The notes beneath the pieces were generated by a model. That model did no database searches, was not told where the DNA came from, and saw nothing but the letters and a program-made list of their open reading frames with translations. From CBCXVS01 sp965178525 (GTDB lineage: Bacteria; Tectomicrobia; Entotheonellia; Entotheonellales; Entotheonellaceae): 39,620 nucleotides of DNA. The stretch is taken from contig CBCXVS010000024.1 of assembly GCA_965178525.1 (NCBI GenBank), forward strand, positions 1 to 39,620, given 5' to 3'. A program made the translations under genes and the position numbers. Below are positions 23,837-33,431 of the stretch, in pieces. The first letter of the stretch is position 1, and each line of letters starts with the position of its first letter.

Positions 23837-25165
23837 TCAGACAGAGCCTCGCGCCTGATGCAGGGCACGAACGAGTTCGACGTGTTCGGTGTGACCCGTC
23901 ATATTGGCGCAGACGTGACCTCGAATCGGCATGCCCAAAAGATACAGATCACCCATGAGATCGAGGATTTTGTGGCGTACGAACTCATTGGCAAACCGCA
24001 GGGGAGCCGTATTGACGATTTGGGTATCGTCAACCAGAATGACATTGTTCAAGCGTCCTCCGGGCAGCAGGCCGGCTTCGTGCATGGCTTCCACATCCTT
24101 GACGAATCCAAAGGTACGGGCCGGGGCAATGGCGCCTCGGTACCCAGCGCCACTGTGGTGCTCATAAGTCCATTCCTGCACCCCGATGGGCGCCGGATAG
24201 CGCACCCGATAGGTCACCCGGAAACCGTGGCAGGGCTCGGCCACGATGAATTTCGTCTCACTACTGACCTCGCCGACATGATAACACCGATCAATCGCCA
24301 AACATTCCGCTACGGCATCCTGTTCGACCATACCTGCCGCTTCAATACGCTGGCAAAAAGGCAGCGCCGAGCCGTCCATGATCGGCACTTCGTCCGTAAT
24401 GGTGATGAGCAAATTGGTAATGTGGTACGCGTGCAAGACCGACAGCAGGTGCTCGATGGTGTTGGCCACCACGTTCCCCTGCCGCAGGCTGGTACAAAAC
24501 GCCGTTGACGCCACCAAATCGATCGAAGCCGGCATGGTGTCGCCGGTGGCGATATTGCGAAAAATAATGCCGCGCCCAGGTGGTAGGGGTGACAGCAGCA
24601 TGCCGGTCTTCAGGCCCGATTGCAGCCCTTGTCCCCGTATGACCACGCTGTGGCCAAGCGTACGTTGCTGCAGGGTGTGTGAGGCATCGCCAGCGTCTAC
24701 TACGCTTACCGCAGCACGTGTGTGCCAACCATTCGTTGCCGTGGCCGCCTGCGGCCGCGGCTCAAGGGACACCGGCGACCATGTCGCCGGCGTCAAGGGG
24801 TGTTGCCGCAACGCACGCTGCACGGTCGTGACCACCTGGTCCGGGCTACATGGTTTCTCAAGATAATCAAACGCCCCCAGTTTGGTGACCTGCACAGCGG
24901 TGGCGATGTCCCCATGTCCTGACATCACAATCACGTCGAGCTCCGGGCGGTGCTGCTTGATGGCCTGAAGGACGGCGACGCCATCCTGGTCCGGCAGCCA
25001 CAACTCAAGTAGCACCACATCCGGCGGGGCGGTCCGCACATGCCTCAGTGCATTACCCCCGGATGTGGCACACGCGACGTCAAACCCCTCATCGCAGAGC
25101 CGACAGGTGACGGCTTGCGTCACATTTGCTTCGTCATCCACGATGAGGATGCGACCTTTACTCAT
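23837..25165 (-). CDS. lpxC: response-regulator receiver domain fused to LpxC deacetylase
   Basis: The C-terminal part, from about residue 165, is LpxC, the zinc enzyme of the committed step of lipid A synthesis. Catalytic and metal residues match E. coli: E238-H239 (TIEH), H398 and D402 (RHKILD), H425 (TGHTE), plus MDGSA. Residues 1-120 are an NtrC/NtrX-like receiver domain with acid pocket D10-D11, S82 and K104 (EKP). The phospho-acceptor position is E54 (LLELWLPDQDG) in place of Asp. Residues 121-165 form a Pro/Ala-rich linker. Standard LpxC is about 305 residues; this is 442. The codons are continuous with one start and no internal ribosome binding site is evident. The substitution suggests a receiver that is not phosphorylated and may be fixed in an active-like state; this is inference. 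Confidence 0.95.
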   Translation of the reverse strand: MSKGRILIVDDEANVTQAVTCRLCDEGFDVACATSGGNALRHVRTAPPDVVLLELWLPDQDGVAVLQAIKQHRPELDVIVMSGHGDIATAVQVTKLGAFDYLEKPCSPDQVVTTVQRALRQHPLTPATWSPVSLEPRPQAATATNGWHTRAAVSVVDAGDASHTLQQRTLGHSVVIRGQGLQSGLKTGMLLSPLPPGRGIIFRNIATGDTMPASIDLVASTAFCTSLRQGNVVANTIEHLLSVLHAYHITNLLITITDEVPIMDGSALPFCQRIEAAGMVEQDAVAECLAIDRCYHVGEVSSETKFIVAEPCHGFRVTYRVRYPAPIGVQEWTYEHHSGAGYRGAIAPARTFGFVKDVEAMHEAGLLPGGRLNNVILVDDTQIVNTAPLRFANEFVRHKILDLMGDLYLLGMPIRGHVCANMTGHTEHVELVRALHQARGSV

Positions 25166-25417
25166 AGCTTGTTCTCACCATCTTCAGGTAGACCCCATGA
25201 GGTATTCGGATTGCCTCATATCTCGCCGAGTCGTGCATAGGCGGGAGGCAAATGATCCGCGAATCGGAACGGCGGCGCGCCCTCTGGGTCGTGGAACCCG
25301 TTGAAAATGGGCGCCATCAGCCTCTGAGGACATACTCTATAAGGCTGTTGTTGAAAAGGCAAGTAAATTCGCATTTTTAGTCCGGCAGGGGCTTTTCAGG
25401 GCTATGTCTCAGGTCAT

Positions 25418-28093
25418 TTAGGGCAGGCGTTGGGCCCGTTGCTGCAGGTCGGCAAGGGCGTTGAGCGCCTCACGTGGCGACAGGTCATCCAGAGCCAGCG
25501 TCCGAAGGTCATGCAGGAGCTGCGTGGACAGGTCGTCGAAAAGAGAGAGCTGCCGCAGCGGCGCGGAACGTGTCGGCGGCGGAGCGGCAGGCGAACGGCT
25601 CGACGTCTCAAAACCGGTGAGGAGCTGGCGGGCACGCTCGATGACGGGGAGCGGCAGCCCCGCCAAGCGCGCCACCTGAATGCCATAACTGCGGTCCGCG
25701 CTGCCCGCCAGGATTTGACGCAAAAAGACGATCTTTTCCCCCCACTCCCGCACGGCAGCATTGAAATTATGCACCCGTTTGAGCGCGCTAGCTAAGGTCG
25801 TCAGCTCATGATAATGGGTGGCAAACAGGGTCCGCGGCTGCAGGCCCGCATGGTTGTGCAAATACTCGATCACGGCCCAGGCGATGCTGATGCCGTCGTA
25901 GGTGCTGGTCCCTCGGCCGATTTCGTCCAGCAGCACCAGACTGCGAGCGCTGACGTTGTGCAGAATATTGGCCGTCTCGGTCATTTCGACCATGAACGTA
26001 CTCTGGCCCTTGGCCAACATATCTTGCGCGCCGACACGGGTAAAAATACGGTCAACCAGACCGATCTGCGCCGCGCTAGCCGGCACAAAACTGCCCATCT
26101 GGGCCAACACGACAATCAGGGCGACCTGTCGCATATAGGTCGATTTGCCCGCCATGTTCGGCCCCGTCAACAGGAGAATCTGCTGTGAGTCGCGGTCCAA
26201 CACGGTATCGTTCGGCACAAAGCGTTCGTCCTGGTATACGACTTCTAGGACCGGATGCCGGCCCTCGGTAATGCTGAGGCCATCGCTGCTGTCGAGAGTG
26301 GGGCGACAGTACTGCCGGGCCACCGCGACATCGGCCAGGGCCGCCAGGACGTCGAGCTGACTGAGCATGTGCGCCATCTGTTGCAAACGGCCAGTATGCC
26401 GCAGCAGCTCGTGCCGCAGCGCCTCATACAACTCCTGTTCAAGCTGTGTCGCCTGGTCCTCGGCCCGCAACATGCGAACCTCATGATCTTTGAGCGCCGG
26501 CGTGATAAAGCGTTCGGCATTCACCAAGGTTTGTTTGCGAATATACGCCTCAGGCACACGATCCTGATGGGCCTTGCGCACTTCGATATAATACCCGAAT
26601 ACCTTGTTAAAGCCGATACGCAGCGAGGCAATGCCCGTGCGCTCGCGCTCTTGGGTTTCAAAGGCATTGAGCCAGTTTTTCCCCGAGGTATCGTGATCAC
26701 GCAACGCATCGAGTTCGCGGTGGTACCCAGGGCGAATCACATGCCCGTCACGCAGGCTTGCGGGAGGCTCATCGACCAGGGCCGTGGCAATGAGGGTTTC
26801 AATATCGCTCAACGGGTCCCACTGCGCCATGAGCGTGCGGAGTAAGACGCTCGTACCCGTGCGGACAATCGCCGCAATGGCGGGCAGATGCTGAATGGAG
26901 CGGCGCAGCGCGACCACATCACGCGGCGTGATCGTGTTGAAAGACAACCGGCCCACGATCCGTTCGAGGTCGGCCACTGCGCCCAGCGCCTGTCGGAGTT
27001 GCGCGCGTGGGGTGGACTGCTGCACCAGTTCGGCGACGGCTGCCTGCCGCTCGAGCAGCGGCTGCAGCGCATAGAGAGGTTGCGATAGCCATTGACGTAG
27101 CAATCGCCCGCCCATCGCGGTAACAGTGGTATCGATGACGTCGAGGAGCGAGCCCGCGCGCTGCTGTGAGAGCGAGGATTGGAGCAATTCCAGATGGCGC
27201 CGCGTGGTTTCATCGAGCACCATGAAATCGCTCGTCCGATACACCCGAAGCCCTTGCAAATGCTCGATCGCGCGTTGTTGCGTGGTCTGCACGTAGACGA
27301 GCAAGGCGCCCGCAGCGGCAACGGCCAAATCGTCATCTTGTAAGCCAAAGCCATCCAAAGACCGCACGCCGAATTGCTGCGCCAAGTGGCGGCCGGCGCG
27401 GTCCGGGCGAAAGTGATGGGCTTCCCAGGCCTGAAATGTGGTCGCAAATGTCCCTGGCGGCTGCTGCAACAGCGGCAGCGGCAGCGGCAGCGGCAGCGGC
27501 TCCGGTACCAGAACCTCACGGGGTTGCACCCGTTCAAACTCGTGACATAGTGCCGGTAGCCAATCCGGGCCATACCACGACGTGACGGCAAAGGTGCCGG
27601 TGGAGACATCGATATAGGCCAACCCGGCGCCCCGCGCACTGAGCGCAATACTGCCGAGAAAATGGTTTGCCTTCGGCGGCAGCGCATTCCCACTGAGAAT
27701 CGTGCCAGGCGTGATGACGCGAATGATGTCACGCTTGACCAGACCCTGCGCCTGTTTCGGATCCTCGATTTGTTCACAGATGGCGACTTTATAGCCCTGC
27801 GTCACCAAGCGCTCGATATACCCGTCGATACTGTGCACGGGGACCCCGCACATCGGGATCGGTTCACCCTGATGTTTGCTGCGCGAGGTAAGCGCGATAT
27901 CGAGGGCTTTGGCCGCCTCGACGGCATCGTCTTGGAAGAGCTCATAAAAATCGCCCATACGGAACAACAACAGGGCATCCCCCGCTTTGTCTTTCATGCG
28001 GAGATACTGTTCCATCATCGGCGTGAGCTGAGCAATTGAAGCCGCTTGGGATGGTGGTGACGCGGCCGCAGCCGGTTCATGCATAATTCTCAT
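25418..28093 (-). CDS. mutS: DNA mismatch repair protein MutS
   Basis: MutS recognises mismatches and recruits MutL. The 891-residue protein has the mismatch-contacting F-x-E (F49-Y50-E51, in MGDFYELF), a connector domain, the lever/clamp region and the ATPase with Walker A TGPNMAGKS near residues 642-650. DEIGRGTST is the Walker B/signature region, followed by THYHEL. The C-terminal dimerisation tail is present. In the connector domain (about residue 197) five perfect copies of a 6-bp unit encode Pro-Leu repeats. ATG 28084 is an alternative start. It is the last gene of the xerD-glnD-phoH-ybeY-mutS series. Confidence 0.97.
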   Translation of the reverse strand: MRIMHEPAAAASPPSQAASIAQLTPMMEQYLRMKDKAGDALLLFRMGDFYELFQDDAVEAAKALDIALTSRSKHQGEPIPMCGVPVHSIDGYIERLVTQGYKVAICEQIEDPKQAQGLVKRDIIRVITPGTILSGNALPPKANHFLGSIALSARGAGLAYIDVSTGTFAVTSWYGPDWLPALCHEFERVQPREVLVPEPLPLPLPLPLLQQPPGTFATTFQAWEAHHFRPDRAGRHLAQQFGVRSLDGFGLQDDDLAVAAAGALLVYVQTTQQRAIEHLQGLRVYRTSDFMVLDETTRRHLELLQSSLSQQRAGSLLDVIDTTVTAMGGRLLRQWLSQPLYALQPLLERQAAVAELVQQSTPRAQLRQALGAVADLERIVGRLSFNTITPRDVVALRRSIQHLPAIAAIVRTGTSVLLRTLMAQWDPLSDIETLIATALVDEPPASLRDGHVIRPGYHRELDALRDHDTSGKNWLNAFETQERERTGIASLRIGFNKVFGYYIEVRKAHQDRVPEAYIRKQTLVNAERFITPALKDHEVRMLRAEDQATQLEQELYEALRHELLRHTGRLQQMAHMLSQLDVLAALADVAVARQYCRPTLDSSDGLSITEGRHPVLEVVYQDERFVPNDTVLDRDSQQILLLTGPNMAGKSTYMRQVALIVVLAQMGSFVPASAAQIGLVDRIFTRVGAQDMLAKGQSTFMVEMTETANILHNVSARSLVLLDEIGRGTSTYDGISIAWAVIEYLHNHAGLQPRTLFATHYHELTTLASALKRVHNFNAAVREWGEKIVFLRQILAGSADRSYGIQVARLAGLPLPVIERARQLLTGFETSSRSPAAPPPTRSAPLRQLSLFDDLSTQLLHDLRTLALDDLSPREALNALADLQQRAQRLP
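27471..27500 (-). repeat. five perfect hexanucleotide repeats inside mutS
   Basis: The plus strand reads AGCGGC five times without a mismatch. On the coding strand this is a CCGCTG repeat encoding (Pro-Leu)5. Because the unit is 6 bp, gain or loss of copies would keep the reading frame. Confidence 0.9.
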
Positions 28094-28128
28094 CCTGACA
28101 CGGGGTCACGTCATAGGCGTCGTACGCG

Positions 28129-28578
28129 TTAATTGCAGCAAGATTCCTGCAGGTATGCAAGGATCTCCTGTTCCAGCGTTTCCATACGGCGCCGGTCGGC
28201 GGCGGCGCCCTCATGGTCGTGGCCCAGCAAATGCAGGAGCCCATGCACCAGGAGGTAGAGCACCCGGACTTCCAACGATTGGCCCAGGGCCTCCGCTTCG
28301 CTTGCCGCCGTGGGCAGAGAGACAATCACGTCGCCTAGCAGGACCGTTGTCGGCCCGGTCGCGGAGACCGGAGGCTGCGGAAACGCGAGCACATTCGTCG
28401 GGCGATCTTTGTCGCGGTAGGTGCGGTTCAGCTCATGCAACAGGCCATCACCGGCAAAGACCACGCTGAGTTCCTGCTCATCGCAGCCAAGATAGCTCAT
28501 CACCTGGTGCAAACGCCGCTTTAGACCGGGGGTACCAATGGCAACCGCACGTTGCCAATTTTGCACGACAATCGTCAT
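28129..28578 (-). CDS. ybeY: endoribonuclease YbeY
   Basis: YbeY is a single-strand RNase acting in 16S rRNA 3' maturation and ribosome quality control. The 149-residue protein has the zinc motif HGLLHLLGHDH, with H112, H116 and H122. It is preceded by NVLAFPQP in the region typical of the family. The C-terminus ends in Cys-Cys-Asn. It lies 45 nt after the PhoH-like gene, the usual pairing, and 35 nt before mutS. Confidence 0.94.
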   Translation of the reverse strand: MTIVVQNWQRAVAIGTPGLKRRLHQVMSYLGCDEQELSVVFAGDGLLHELNRTYRDKDRPTNVLAFPQPPVSATGPTTVLLGDVIVSLPTAASEAEALGQSLEVRVLYLLVHGLLHLLGHDHEGAAADRRRMETLEQEILAYLQESCCN

Positions 28579-28623
28579 ACGATCCCTCTACGATGTGGCC
28601 CGCGCCGTCCCCGCCGCGTGCGC

Positions 28624-29598
28624 TCAGCCCTGCGGGGGTGGGGTTCGGCGCCGTTGTTCATAGCGGTCATACGCTTTGATGATATCCTGCACCAGCGGAT
28701 GCCGGACGACGTCTCGCTCCGAGAAATAGACGAACGCGATGCCGTCGATATGGCGCAAGATCTGTTGCAGATGCACGAGCCCGGAATCCTTGCCATCAGG
28801 CAGGTCCACCTGCGTTACATCTCCCGTAATCACCGCTTTCGAATAGAACCCGAGGCGCGTCAAGAACATCTTCATCTGCTCAACCGTGGCATTCTGGGCT
28901 TCATCGAGAATGATAAAGGAATCATTGAGCGTCCGGCCGCGCATAAAGGCGAGAGGCGCGACCTCAATGGCGCCGCGTTCGATGAGCCGTTCGGCTTTGT
29001 CGAAATCCAACATATCGTAGAGGGCGTCGTAGAGCGGGCGCAGGTACGGATTGACTTTTTCCAACAAGTCGCCAGGCAAAAAGCCCAGCTTCTCGCCAGC
29101 CTCCACCACTGGCCGGGCCAGAATGATGCGGCTGTATGCTTTGTTGACCAAACCGACCACGGCCATCGCCATCGCCAGATACGTCTTGCCCATGCCGGCC
29201 GGACCAATGCCGATGACAATATCATGCCGCCGTATGGCCTGAATGTAGTGGCGTTGGCCAAGACTTTTCGGACTGACAAAGCGCTTCTTCGACGGCACGG
29301 GGATGCGCTCGGCGAGCAGGGTCTGAGGCGTGATATCCTCACCATTGTCAAGCAGGCGCAACAGCAAGTCCAAATCGGTGACGTCCAAGCCGAGACCCGC
29401 TTGCACCAGGGCATAGGCGCCTTCGATGAGCTGCTCGGCACGCTCCGTGGCGTTGTCCGGTCCCACCAGGGTCAGGGTCGTCTGGTCCGTCGTGATGTGC
29501 ACCCCCAGTTGTTCTTCGATGAAATGGATATTGGCATCATGAATGCCAAATAACAGGGGGACTGCACGGCTGCTTTGCAATTCAAGCTGCCGTTCCAT
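28624..29598 (-). CDS. ybeZ: PhoH-like ATPase (YbeZ)
   Basis: A 324-residue PhoH family protein. A short N-terminal KH-like region is followed by the ATPase with Walker A GPAGMGKT (132-139) and Walker B in FIILDEAQN. The C-terminal part shows TGDVTQVDLP and the arginine-rich end. In E. coli YbeZ interacts with YbeY, and the pair may act in rRNA maturation; the ybeZ-ybeY order is kept here. The start is ATG 29598. glnD lies 33 nt upstream on the same strand. Confidence 0.94.
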   Translation of the reverse strand: MERQLELQSSRAVPLLFGIHDANIHFIEEQLGVHITTDQTTLTLVGPDNATERAEQLIEGAYALVQAGLGLDVTDLDLLLRLLDNGEDITPQTLLAERIPVPSKKRFVSPKSLGQRHYIQAIRRHDIVIGIGPAGMGKTYLAMAMAVVGLVNKAYSRIILARPVVEAGEKLGFLPGDLLEKVNPYLRPLYDALYDMLDFDKAERLIERGAIEVAPLAFMRGRTLNDSFIILDEAQNATVEQMKMFLTRLGFYSKAVITGDVTQVDLPDGKDSGLVHLQQILRHIDGIAFVYFSERDVVRHPLVQDIIKAYDRYEQRRRTPPPQG

Positions 29599-29631
29599 AT
29601 GCGTGGGCTGGTCCTCCTCTTGCCGGCGCGC

Positions 29632-32328
29632 CTATCGCAAGGCCGCCAGTAGGTTGTCCTGGATCATGCGTTTCGTGGCCTCATCGAGAATTTTGTGCCC
29701 ATCGGCCCACGTGATATAGAAGACATCGATGGCGCGGTTCGCTTCTGTCGAAATTTTCGCCAAGGCGATATCGAGCCCTTGCTCGTACAGGACGCGCGTC
29801 AAGGTATACAACAACCCCAGGCTGTCCTGGGCGCGCACTTCGAGCACGGTGTGGCTATCGGAGCTGGTATTGTCAAGCGTCACCTGCGGTGGTTGGACAA
29901 ACGTCCGAAACTCTCGCGAATGGTTCCGATGACGGCGGGCGACGCCAACCGTGTCTAAGGTGAGGTCGCCCACGAGGGCAGCGCCCAACTCGGCCTCGAT
30001 TTGTTGCCACATGCGTTGATCGGTCAGCGGCGTCTGATCCATCGCTTCGACTTGCAGGGTATCAATCGCCAAGCCGGCGGACGAAGTATAGATCTGCGCC
30101 CCAAGAATATTCAAATTATGACGGCTCAGCGTCCCGGCGATCACGGAGAAAATCCCGCGGCGCGCCTCGACGCAAATCGTGACGTGTGCGCAGTTGGCCG
30201 CGGCATCGGGCTCGGTGTACAACACGACCGGCGCACGGAGTTGCGGTTGGGTGAGACGCACATGTTTGGCAATGTGCGCCGGCGACGTGGCGCGCACATA
30301 CGTCGCCGGCATGCCATGCAGAAAGCGGTCGAGGTGTGCGCAGGCGGCGTCCGCACCGAGCGCCTGTAAAATGGCCGGGCGCAGCTGGCTGCGCAGGTCC
30401 TCATCCAAGGGCGCGATCTCATCCGTTTGGCGCATGAGACACGTGCGCGTGCGTTGATACAGCTCGGCCAACAACGCCCCCTTCCAAGCCGTCCAGACCC
30501 CGGGTCCAACGCCTGAGATATCCGCAAACGTCAGCAAATACAACTGGTCGAGGATCGGCACGGTCTCGACGACGCTGGCAAATTCGGCCACGACTTTCGT
30601 ATCCGTAATGTCGCGGCGCTGTGCTAGGTGGTTCATCACAAGATGATTCACCACCAGGATGTCGATCACGTGGGCCTGCTCTGCCGAGAGGCCAAGGCGG
30701 GCACAGATGGGTGCAGCCAGCTCACCACTGCGATAGATATGGGAGGCATGCCCGGGGCCAACGTCTTTGCCCAAGTCGTGCAAGAGCAGGGCAAAGGTGA
30801 GCAGGGCTTTGTCAGGTGTGTGCTGATACAGATGCACGAGCCGCTGCAGCGCCGGGTCTGGGTGGTCCCGCAGGCTTTCGAGGGCCTCGATGCAATGAAA
30901 CGTGTGTTCCTCCACGGTGTAGCGGTGATACAGATCGTACTGCACGAGGCAGGTGAGCGGGGCGAACTCGGGGATGTACGCGTCGAGCACCCCATGGCGG
31001 TGCATGGCACGCAGGGTCGGGGCCGCAGATGGGCACCCCAAGATACCGAAAAACAGCGCTTTGGCCTGAGGGGAAGCGCGCAGGCGGTCCGTCGCCAACA
31101 ATGCCGCTTGATTACGTACGGCCCGTGACAGGTCAGGCGCAAGCGACACGTCGTGTGCCTGCGCGGTGGCGAAGGCTTGCAGTATGAGCAACGGATTCGC
31201 CGTTAAGCGTTCCTGGAACTTCTCGGCGCTATGGCTGAGATAGCCATGGCTCATGATGAAGCCCTCCCCTACTGGCCGCGGCCGCCATATCAGTTGCCAT
31301 AGACGAGACGGCATGGCATGCGCCGCGGCTTCGCGCACCGTTAGGCAGAGGTCGAAAATCGTATTGGCATGCACGTAGTACGTGTTCAAAAAATGCTCGA
31401 CGGCGAGCTTGTGCTCGTGATCTTCAAAGCCTAAATCCGCCGCCAATTTCTCCTGCACATCAACCGACAAGAGATCATTTTTACGGCCGGAATGATAGTG
31501 CAGCGCATTGCGTACGCGAAAGAGGAAATCCAAAGCCGCGTCGACGGCCTCTTGCCCCTCCGGACTCAGCAAACCCTGCTGTGCCAACGCCGACACGCTA
31601 TGGGCTTCGAAGCGCGTCATGCCGAGCCAGAGAGCCATGTGATAATCCCGCAGTCCCCCCGGGCTCTCTTTGACATTGGGCTCCATCAAATTCACGCTAT
31701 TGGCGAACGAGGCGTGCCGCTGCACGCATTCCGCCAGTTTCAGGCGCACAAAGCTCTGTCGGCGTCTGTGCGTGAACCGCCGGTGGCCGATCTCCTCCTG
31801 AAACCAGTCAAACAAGGGTTCGTGACCATCGATGAAGCGGGCTTCCAACATCGCGGTTTGCGCGGACAGATCGGCGTGCGCCATTTGGACCGCGTCCCGG
31901 CCGGTACGGACACTATGTCCGAGGGTGTAGCCGACATCCCAGAGCAAGTACAGGGTTTCGCGAATGAGCGTATCGGGGGGCGATTGCTGAGACAGAAACA
32001 TTAAGTCAATGTCGGAGTGGGGATTCAGTTCACCGCGTCCATAGCCGCCGAGCGCCAGCAAGACGCATGGGGTCTCGGGAGCGCCGTGTTGCGTCTGGAC
32101 ATACTGAAACACCGTGCGCACGACATCATCCACGAGGGCCGTCAGGTGACGGACCACATTGCGGCCGCGGGTGCCGGCGTCATGCTCCTGGCGAATGCGC
32201 TCTTGCGCTGTGGCAATGAGCGATTTGAGATGCGGTAAGAATTCCGGACGCGCATAATCACAATCGAGCAGCGCTGCAAACGAGCGGGGAAAGCCGTGGG
32301 CATCGAGGACGGGGGGCGACGTGACCAT
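29632..32328 (-). CDS. glnD: bifunctional PII uridylyltransferase / uridylyl-removing enzyme GlnD
   Basis: GlnD senses glutamine and modifies PII to tune nitrogen assimilation. The 898-residue protein has the nucleotidyltransferase motif GGYGRGELNPHSDIDL (residues 94-109, with catalytic D106 and D108). An HD domain follows (LLLHDLGKD, near residue 510), then two C-terminal ACT domains for glutamine binding (VVLYTEPDAAANCAHVTICV onward, and the last 75 residues). All four activities' domains are present, so it should be a full-length enzyme. AGGAACC precedes the ATG. xerD lies 39 nt upstream; phoH-like and ybeY follow. Confidence 0.96.
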   Translation of the reverse strand: MVTSPPVLDAHGFPRSFAALLDCDYARPEFLPHLKSLIATAQERIRQEHDAGTRGRNVVRHLTALVDDVVRTVFQYVQTQHGAPETPCVLLALGGYGRGELNPHSDIDLMFLSQQSPPDTLIRETLYLLWDVGYTLGHSVRTGRDAVQMAHADLSAQTAMLEARFIDGHEPLFDWFQEEIGHRRFTHRRRQSFVRLKLAECVQRHASFANSVNLMEPNVKESPGGLRDYHMALWLGMTRFEAHSVSALAQQGLLSPEGQEAVDAALDFLFRVRNALHYHSGRKNDLLSVDVQEKLAADLGFEDHEHKLAVEHFLNTYYVHANTIFDLCLTVREAAAHAMPSRLWQLIWRPRPVGEGFIMSHGYLSHSAEKFQERLTANPLLILQAFATAQAHDVSLAPDLSRAVRNQAALLATDRLRASPQAKALFFGILGCPSAAPTLRAMHRHGVLDAYIPEFAPLTCLVQYDLYHRYTVEEHTFHCIEALESLRDHPDPALQRLVHLYQHTPDKALLTFALLLHDLGKDVGPGHASHIYRSGELAAPICARLGLSAEQAHVIDILVVNHLVMNHLAQRRDITDTKVVAEFASVVETVPILDQLYLLTFADISGVGPGVWTAWKGALLAELYQRTRTCLMRQTDEIAPLDEDLRSQLRPAILQALGADAACAHLDRFLHGMPATYVRATSPAHIAKHVRLTQPQLRAPVVLYTEPDAAANCAHVTICVEARRGIFSVIAGTLSRHNLNILGAQIYTSSAGLAIDTLQVEAMDQTPLTDQRMWQQIEAELGAALVGDLTLDTVGVARRHRNHSREFRTFVQPPQVTLDNTSSDSHTVLEVRAQDSLGLLYTLTRVLYEQGLDIALAKISTEANRAIDVFYITWADGHKILDEATKRMIQDNLLAALR

Positions 32329-32367
32329 ACGAGGTTCCTATGCGGTACGCAGTCCCATGGACGTGTC

Positions 32368-33258
32368 CTATGGACGTGGATGAAACGTTTGATAGACCGC
32401 GTGCAAACGGTGTTGCACGATATGCGTATAGATCTGGGTCGTGGTAATGTCGGCATGGCCAAGCATCTGTTGCAGCGCGCGCAAATCGGCCCCTCCCTCC
32501 AAGAGATGAGTGGCAAAGGAGTGACGTAGCGTATGCGGACTAATCGATGGCGGGATGCCAGCCTGCTGCACGTATTTCTTCACGATCTTCCAGAGACTCT
32601 GGCGTGTCAGCCCCTGCCCGGAGCGGTTGACAAAGAGGTGCGACGCCTGACGCTTTTTCAGCAACTGAGGGCGCCCCTGTTCGACATAATCCACGAGTTG
32701 GTTCACAGCCACATCACCGAGCGGTACCAACCGTTCCTTGCCGCCTTTGCCGCGAACTTTGACATAGCCGCCGTCGACATGCACATCGTCCAACTGCAGT
32801 CCCACGAGTTCGCTGGCCCGCAAGCCAGTGGCGTAGAGTGTCTCCAGGAGCGCCGCGTCACGCTTGCCGCCCGACGTCGTGGTGTCCGGCGCTTGCAGCA
32901 GGCGTTCGACCTCTTCATAAGTGAGAACGCCGGGAAGCCGCTGCCATTGCCGCGGCGTTCGCATGTGGGCCACGGGGTCATCGGCCACATCGCCCCGCTC
33001 TTCTAAGAAGCGATAGAAGGCCTTGATCGCGACGAGTTCTCGCGCCGTGGTCCGCGCTGACGTGCCCTGCTCCCGCCGCGCCGCCAAGTAGCCCGTAACG
33101 GCCTCGCGGCCAAGCTGAGACACCGGACCCGTCTCATGCTGCTGCACATAGGCGCAAAACCGCTGCAGATCCCCCATGTAGGCGGCGATGGTATTGGCGG
33201 CCAGACCCTTTTCCACGGCCAGATGTTGGTGCAATGCCTCGAGCTGTTGATCCCACAT
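32368..33258 (-). CDS. xerD: site-specific tyrosine recombinase XerD
   Basis: A 296-residue Xer recombinase that, with XerC, resolves chromosome dimers at dif. The N-terminal SAM-like core-binding domain (residues 5-90) is followed by the catalytic domain. Its residues are R147 (ATGLRASE), K171 (GKGGKE), H242 and R245 (SPHTLRHSF), H268 (LGHAD) and Y277 (YTH). All are present, so it is catalytically complete. The XerD rather than XerC assignment is by overall similarity. It is the first gene of a series with glnD; rpsT diverges upstream. Confidence 0.92.
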   Translation of the reverse strand: MWDQQLEALHQHLAVEKGLAANTIAAYMGDLQRFCAYVQQHETGPVSQLGREAVTGYLAARREQGTSARTTARELVAIKAFYRFLEERGDVADDPVAHMRTPRQWQRLPGVLTYEEVERLLQAPDTTTSGGKRDAALLETLYATGLRASELVGLQLDDVHVDGGYVKVRGKGGKERLVPLGDVAVNQLVDYVEQGRPQLLKKRQASHLFVNRSGQGLTRQSLWKIVKKYVQQAGIPPSISPHTLRHSFATHLLEGGADLRALQQMLGHADITTTQIYTHIVQHRLHAVYQTFHPRP

Positions 33259-33372
33259 ATGTCAGGCCCTATGATACACTGAGAACACACGCCGCCATAG
33301 CGATACGTGCCAAAGACATATGCTAGCATACCTGAAACCCGATCGAGGGGAAAGAGCAGAACGGGGCAACCG

Positions 33373-33402
33373 TTGACACCGCGAGAACACCATGGGTATA
33401 CT
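33373..33402 (+). promoter_or_regulatory. sigma-70 promoter of rpsT
   Basis: A perfect -35 TTGACA (33373-33378) and a -10 TATACT (33397-33402) with an 18-bp spacer. The -10 ends 29 nt before the rpsT start. Confidence 0.8.
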
Positions 33403-33431
33403 GTTGCCGCTAAACAGGAGGAACATGATTT

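Noticed and set aside
25181..25417. Possible IS end between lpxC and mutS
   Set aside because: A stretch containing GGCTGTTGTTGAAAAGGC looked like an IS terminus, but no partner repeat or transposase piece was found.
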